Shown: piece after piece, positions 6,727 to 8,781 of the stretch
Numbering within the stretch: position 1 is the first letter of the stretch
Layout: each line of letters opens with the position of its first letter
Assembly: GCA_013349735.1 (NCBI GenBank)
Contig: DUZC01000074.1
Span: forward strand, 1 to 8,781
Length of the DNA stretch: 8,781 nt
Source of the DNA: Rhodospirillaceae bacterium
GTDB taxonomy: Bacteria; Pseudomonadota; Alphaproteobacteria; Rhodospirillales; Magnetospirillaceae
Reading direction: 5' to 3'
Translations under genes and position numbers: made by a program
Notes under the pieces: model-generated
Databases searched by the model: none
What the model saw: the letters and a program-made list of their open reading frames with translations, nothing else
What the model was told of the DNA's origin: nothing

Positions 6727-7928
6727 AGCTGCTTTTCTCGGGCCGGCCCGCTGTCCAGCAGTTCGCGATAGACCTCCATGGTGCGCCGACACATCAGTTC
6801 GCGGGAAAAATTCTTCCTGACGAATTCAATCGCCAGGGCAGCACGGGCCTCACGGTCGCTCGGGCCGATGGCCAGCACGCGGTCAACGGCCAGGGCCAAG
6901 GCGCCCGCATCATGGGGGGGAACCAGCAGGCCGGTCTGTTCCTCAAGAACATTCTCGCGTCCGGCCCCATTGTCGGTGGCGACCACCGAACGGCCCATGG
7001 CCTGCGCTTCGACAATAACCCGGCCAAAGGCTTCAGGGTCGGTAGAGGCCGAGACCACCACATCAGTCAACATATAGGCCGCCGGCATATCATTGCATTC
7101 GCCGACGATATGGACGACCTCGGACAGGCCGCGGGCCTGGACCAACGCCTGCAGTTCCTCGGTATAGCCGGTGCGTCCCTGGTCCGAGCCCACCAGCAGG
7201 CAGCGCAGATCGCGCCGCCCCAAAAGAGCCAGGGCTTCAATCAAGACCTGCTGACCTTTCCAACGGGTCAGGCGGCCGGGCAGCATGATCACCGGATGCC
7301 CGTCGGTCAGACGCCAGCGCTGCGCCAACTGAATGATCCGTTCCTGACTGACCCGGGTCGGATCAAAGATATCGAGATCGATGCCCCGATGGACAACGCG
7401 GATCCGGCCGGGGTCGGTATTGTAAACCGCCTGCATATGGTTGGCGATGAAATGGCTGATGGCGATCACCCGTTCGCCGCGGGTCATAATGGCATTATAA
7501 GCGTTCTTCAATCCGAACAGCCCGGTATTATAAGTGCCGTGGAAGGTCGTGACAAAGTGACGCCCGGTATTCTGGGCGGCGTAAAAGGCGCTCCAGGCCG
7601 GGGCGCGGGATCGTGCATGAACAATATCTACGTTATATTGGCGGATGATATTTTCCAGGCGCGTGATGTTGGCCTTAATCACCAGCGGGTTCTTGCTGTG
7701 AACCGGCAAGGTCATATGATGAACGCCGAAGCGGTCCAGTTCCCGGACCATATGGCCGCCCGACGAAACCACCAAGGCTGTCCAGCCGGCTTCGGTCAGG
7801 ACGCCGGCAAGGTCGACGCTGCCCCGTTCGACGCCGCCGGTGACCAGCGCGGGAAGGACCTGCAGGATGACCGGAGGCCGCGCCGGGTCCGCTTGGTGAG
7901 GGGGTGGGGCGTGATTTTGCTGTGACAT
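6723..7928 (-). CDS. Glycosyltransferase family 4 (GT-B fold)
   Basis: A 401-residue cytoplasmic or membrane-associated glycosyltransferase, probably using a nucleotide sugar for LPS core or other surface glycan. The N-terminal acceptor domain opens after a proline-rich tail of about 18 residues with VILQVLPALVTGGVERG (GGVERG at 31-36). The C-terminal donor domain contains MLPGRLTRWKGQQVLIEAL. Its retaining GT4 EX7E motif is DPEAFGRVIVE with Glu299 and Glu307, followed by GRENVLEEQTGLLVPP. There is no signal peptide or membrane segment. The gene is the first of the minus-strand series and overlaps GT9 by 4 bases. Only AAGG at a long distance precedes the ATG, so the ribosome binding site is weak. 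Linkage to a GT9 enzyme favours an LPS role; the specific linkage is unknown. Confidence 0.9.
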   Translation of the reverse strand: MSQQNHAPPPHQADPARPPVILQVLPALVTGGVERGSVDLAGVLTEAGWTALVVSSGGHMVRELDRFGVHHMTLPVHSKNPLVIKANITRLENIIRQYNVDIVHARSRAPAWSAFYAAQNTGRHFVTTFHGTYNTGLFGLKNAYNAIMTRGERVIAISHFIANHMQAVYNTDPGRIRVVHRGIDLDIFDPTRVSQERIIQLAQRWRLTDGHPVIMLPGRLTRWKGQQVLIEALALLGRRDLRCLLVGSDQGRTGYTEELQALVQARGLSEVVHIVGECNDMPAAYMLTDVVVSASTDPEAFGRVIVEAQAMGRSVVATDNGAGRENVLEEQTGLLVPPHDAGALALAVDRVLAIGPSDREARAALAIEFVRKNFSRELMCRRTMEVYRELLDSGPAREKQL

Positions 7929-7955
7929 GAACGAGCTTTTAAGGACCTTTTAGAA
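7929..7955. promoter_or_regulatory. Divergent 27-base spacer between GT4 and hydrolase genes
   Basis: Only 27 bases separate the two divergent ATGs. They contain the short dyad AAGG-A-CCTT at 7940-7948. On the plus strand its AAGGA lies 10 bases before the hydrolase ATG and can serve as Shine-Dalgarno. On the minus strand the matching AAGG is too far (17 bases) to be ideal for GT4. Promoters for both genes would have to lie inside the opposite gene's 5' end. I find no convincing -35/-10 pair in either direction. Confidence 0.4.
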
Positions 7956-8732
7956 ATGAAAACAAACGAGCCCGGCCAGATGGCAACGGAAAGCGGCGGG
8001 ATATTATCACGGGGCGACGGCACCACAATCGCCTACAACCGGTTGGTCGGAAAAAACCCGGGCGTGGTTTTTCTGCACGGCTTCAAATCCGACCGCAGCG
8101 GGGGCAAGGCCCTGGCGGTGGAAGCCTTCTGCCGCGACCGCGGCCAGGCCTTTTTAAGGTTTGACTGTCAGGGCCATGGCGAAAGCTCGGGGCTTTTTGA
8201 AGAGGGCAGCATCGGCCTGTGGCTGGAAGACGCCCTGGCCGCTTTCGATGCGCTGACCGACGGTCCCCAGATCCTGGTCGGGTCGAGCATGGGCGGCTGG
8301 TTGGCCTTGCTGCTGGCTTTGCAGCGGCCGCAGCGGGTGGCGGGCCTTTTGGGGCTGGCTGCGGCGGCTGATTTTACCGAAGACCTGATTTTCGATGCCT
8401 TCACGCCCCGGCAGAAGACCCAACTGCTGAGTGAGGGGCGGGTCCTGATCGAGGATTGCTATGGGGGGGCGCCCTATCCCATAACGCGGCAGCTCATTGA
8501 AGAAGGGCGGCGCCATCTGCTTTTGCACGGGCCGATCGGGGTGGTCTGTCCGGTTCGCCTGATCCACGGGCTGGCCGATGCCGATGTGCCTTGGCGAACC
8601 GCGCTGCGCCTGCAAGAGCATCTGACTGGCCCGGATGTCGAGGTAACGCTGGTCAAGGGCGGCGGGCATCGGCTTAGCGAACCGCAGGATATCAGCCGGA
8701 TGCTGGCAGTTCTTGCCCGGTTGATCGGCTGA
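7956..8732 (+). CDS. ABHD10-like alpha/beta hydrolase (serine esterase or thioesterase)
   Basis: A 258-residue cytoplasmic alpha/beta hydrolase. It has the oxyanion strand VVFLHGFKSDRSGGKA (His41-Gly42), RFDCQGHGESSG, and the nucleophile elbow GSSMGGW with Ser111. The acid is likely Asp208 in HGLADADVPW, and the base His238 in GGGHRLSEP, so the triad is complete. The pattern of KALAVEAFC, ILVGSSMGGW, LLLHGPIGVVCPVRLIHG and VPWRTA closely follows human mitochondrial ABHD10, known as a protein depalmitoylase and acyl-glucuronide esterase. The substrate of the bacterial form cannot be read from sequence. There is no signal peptide. The ATG at 7956 has AAGGA 10 bases upstream; ATG at 7980 is a weaker alternative. 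It is divergent from GT4 and probably co-transcribed with the gene that follows. Confidence 0.9.
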   Translation: MKTNEPGQMATESGGILSRGDGTTIAYNRLVGKNPGVVFLHGFKSDRSGGKALAVEAFCRDRGQAFLRFDCQGHGESSGLFEEGSIGLWLEDALAAFDALTDGPQILVGSSMGGWLALLLALQRPQRVAGLLGLAAAADFTEDLIFDAFTPRQKTQLLSEGRVLIEDCYGGAPYPITRQLIEEGRRHLLLHGPIGVVCPVRLIHGLADADVPWRTALRLQEHLTGPDVEVTLVKGGGHRLSEPQDISRMLAVLARLIG

Positions 8733-8735
8733 GCT

Positions 8736-8781
8736 GTGTCGCCGGGTCCGACCGACTCTTTGCTGGAGCAGGCGGGACGAT
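8736..8781 (+). CDS. Possible start of a downstream gene (15 codons, truncated by window edge)
   Basis: Three bases after the hydrolase stop a GTG opens a frame reading (M)SPGPTDSLLEQAGR to the window edge. DSLLEQAGR resembles the first helix of tetratricopeptide-repeat proteins, but 15 residues are too few to assign a family. No clear Shine-Dalgarno is seen beyond GAG close to the GTG, so the start could differ. The other two frames give less protein-like sequence. Confidence 0.3.
   Translation, partial: MSPGPTDSLLEQAGR

Noticed and set aside
5779..7925. Plus-strand open frames of 330 and 337 codons opposite the two glycosyltransferases
   Set aside because: The minus-strand frames carry the GT9 and GT4 signatures; the plus-strand products are low-complexity, G- and R-rich sequences typical of shadows.
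1..8781. CRISPR array, insertion sequence, tRNA genes or defence genes
   Set aside because: No regularly spaced repeats, transposase motifs, tRNA-like cloverleaf ends or defence-type domains were found on either strand.

Overview
The window looks like a piece of an alphaproteobacterial chromosome. The sequence is GC-rich, the housekeeping proteins read as proteobacterial, and a small alpha/beta hydrolase resembles the ABHD10 group. A Rhodospirillales-like lineage is my guess, but raw sequence alone does not prove the order. Coding density is very high: no gene-free stretch exceeds 150 bases, and I see no mobile element, CRISPR array, tRNA or rRNA.

From right to left on the minus strand lies one co-directional series: a GT4 glycosyltransferase (6723-7928), a GT9 heptosyltransferase-like enzyme (5791-6726), thrS (3805-5727), infC (3200-3736), rpmI (2848-3051), rplT (2482-2844), pheS (1339-2412) and the first 447 codons of pheT (1-1342, running off the left edge). 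The thrS-infC-rpmI-rplT-pheS-pheT order is the one known from Escherichia coli. It groups two aminoacyl-tRNA synthetases, an initiation factor and two 50S proteins. The two glycosyltransferases upstream overlap by 4 bases and probably act in cell-surface glycan or LPS core synthesis. On the plus strand, 27 bases from the GT4 start, is an ABHD10-like alpha/beta hydrolase (7956-8732), followed at once by what may be the first codons of another gene.

The points most worth a second look are regulatory rather than new genes. infC has no standard start codon at the position homology requires. The best start is AUA, 6 bases after a strong GGAGG, which fits the known IF3 autoregulation through rare start codons. 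The 69-base rplT-pheS gap holds an 11-bp perfect hairpin plus flanking segments that can pair in two mutually exclusive ways, one of which covers the pheS ribosome binding site. The 148-base infC-rpmI gap holds two tandem perfect inverted repeats, a candidate site for L20 feedback or transcript processing. I do not see a novel multi-gene system here. This is mainly a conserved translation locus with a cell-envelope module attached.
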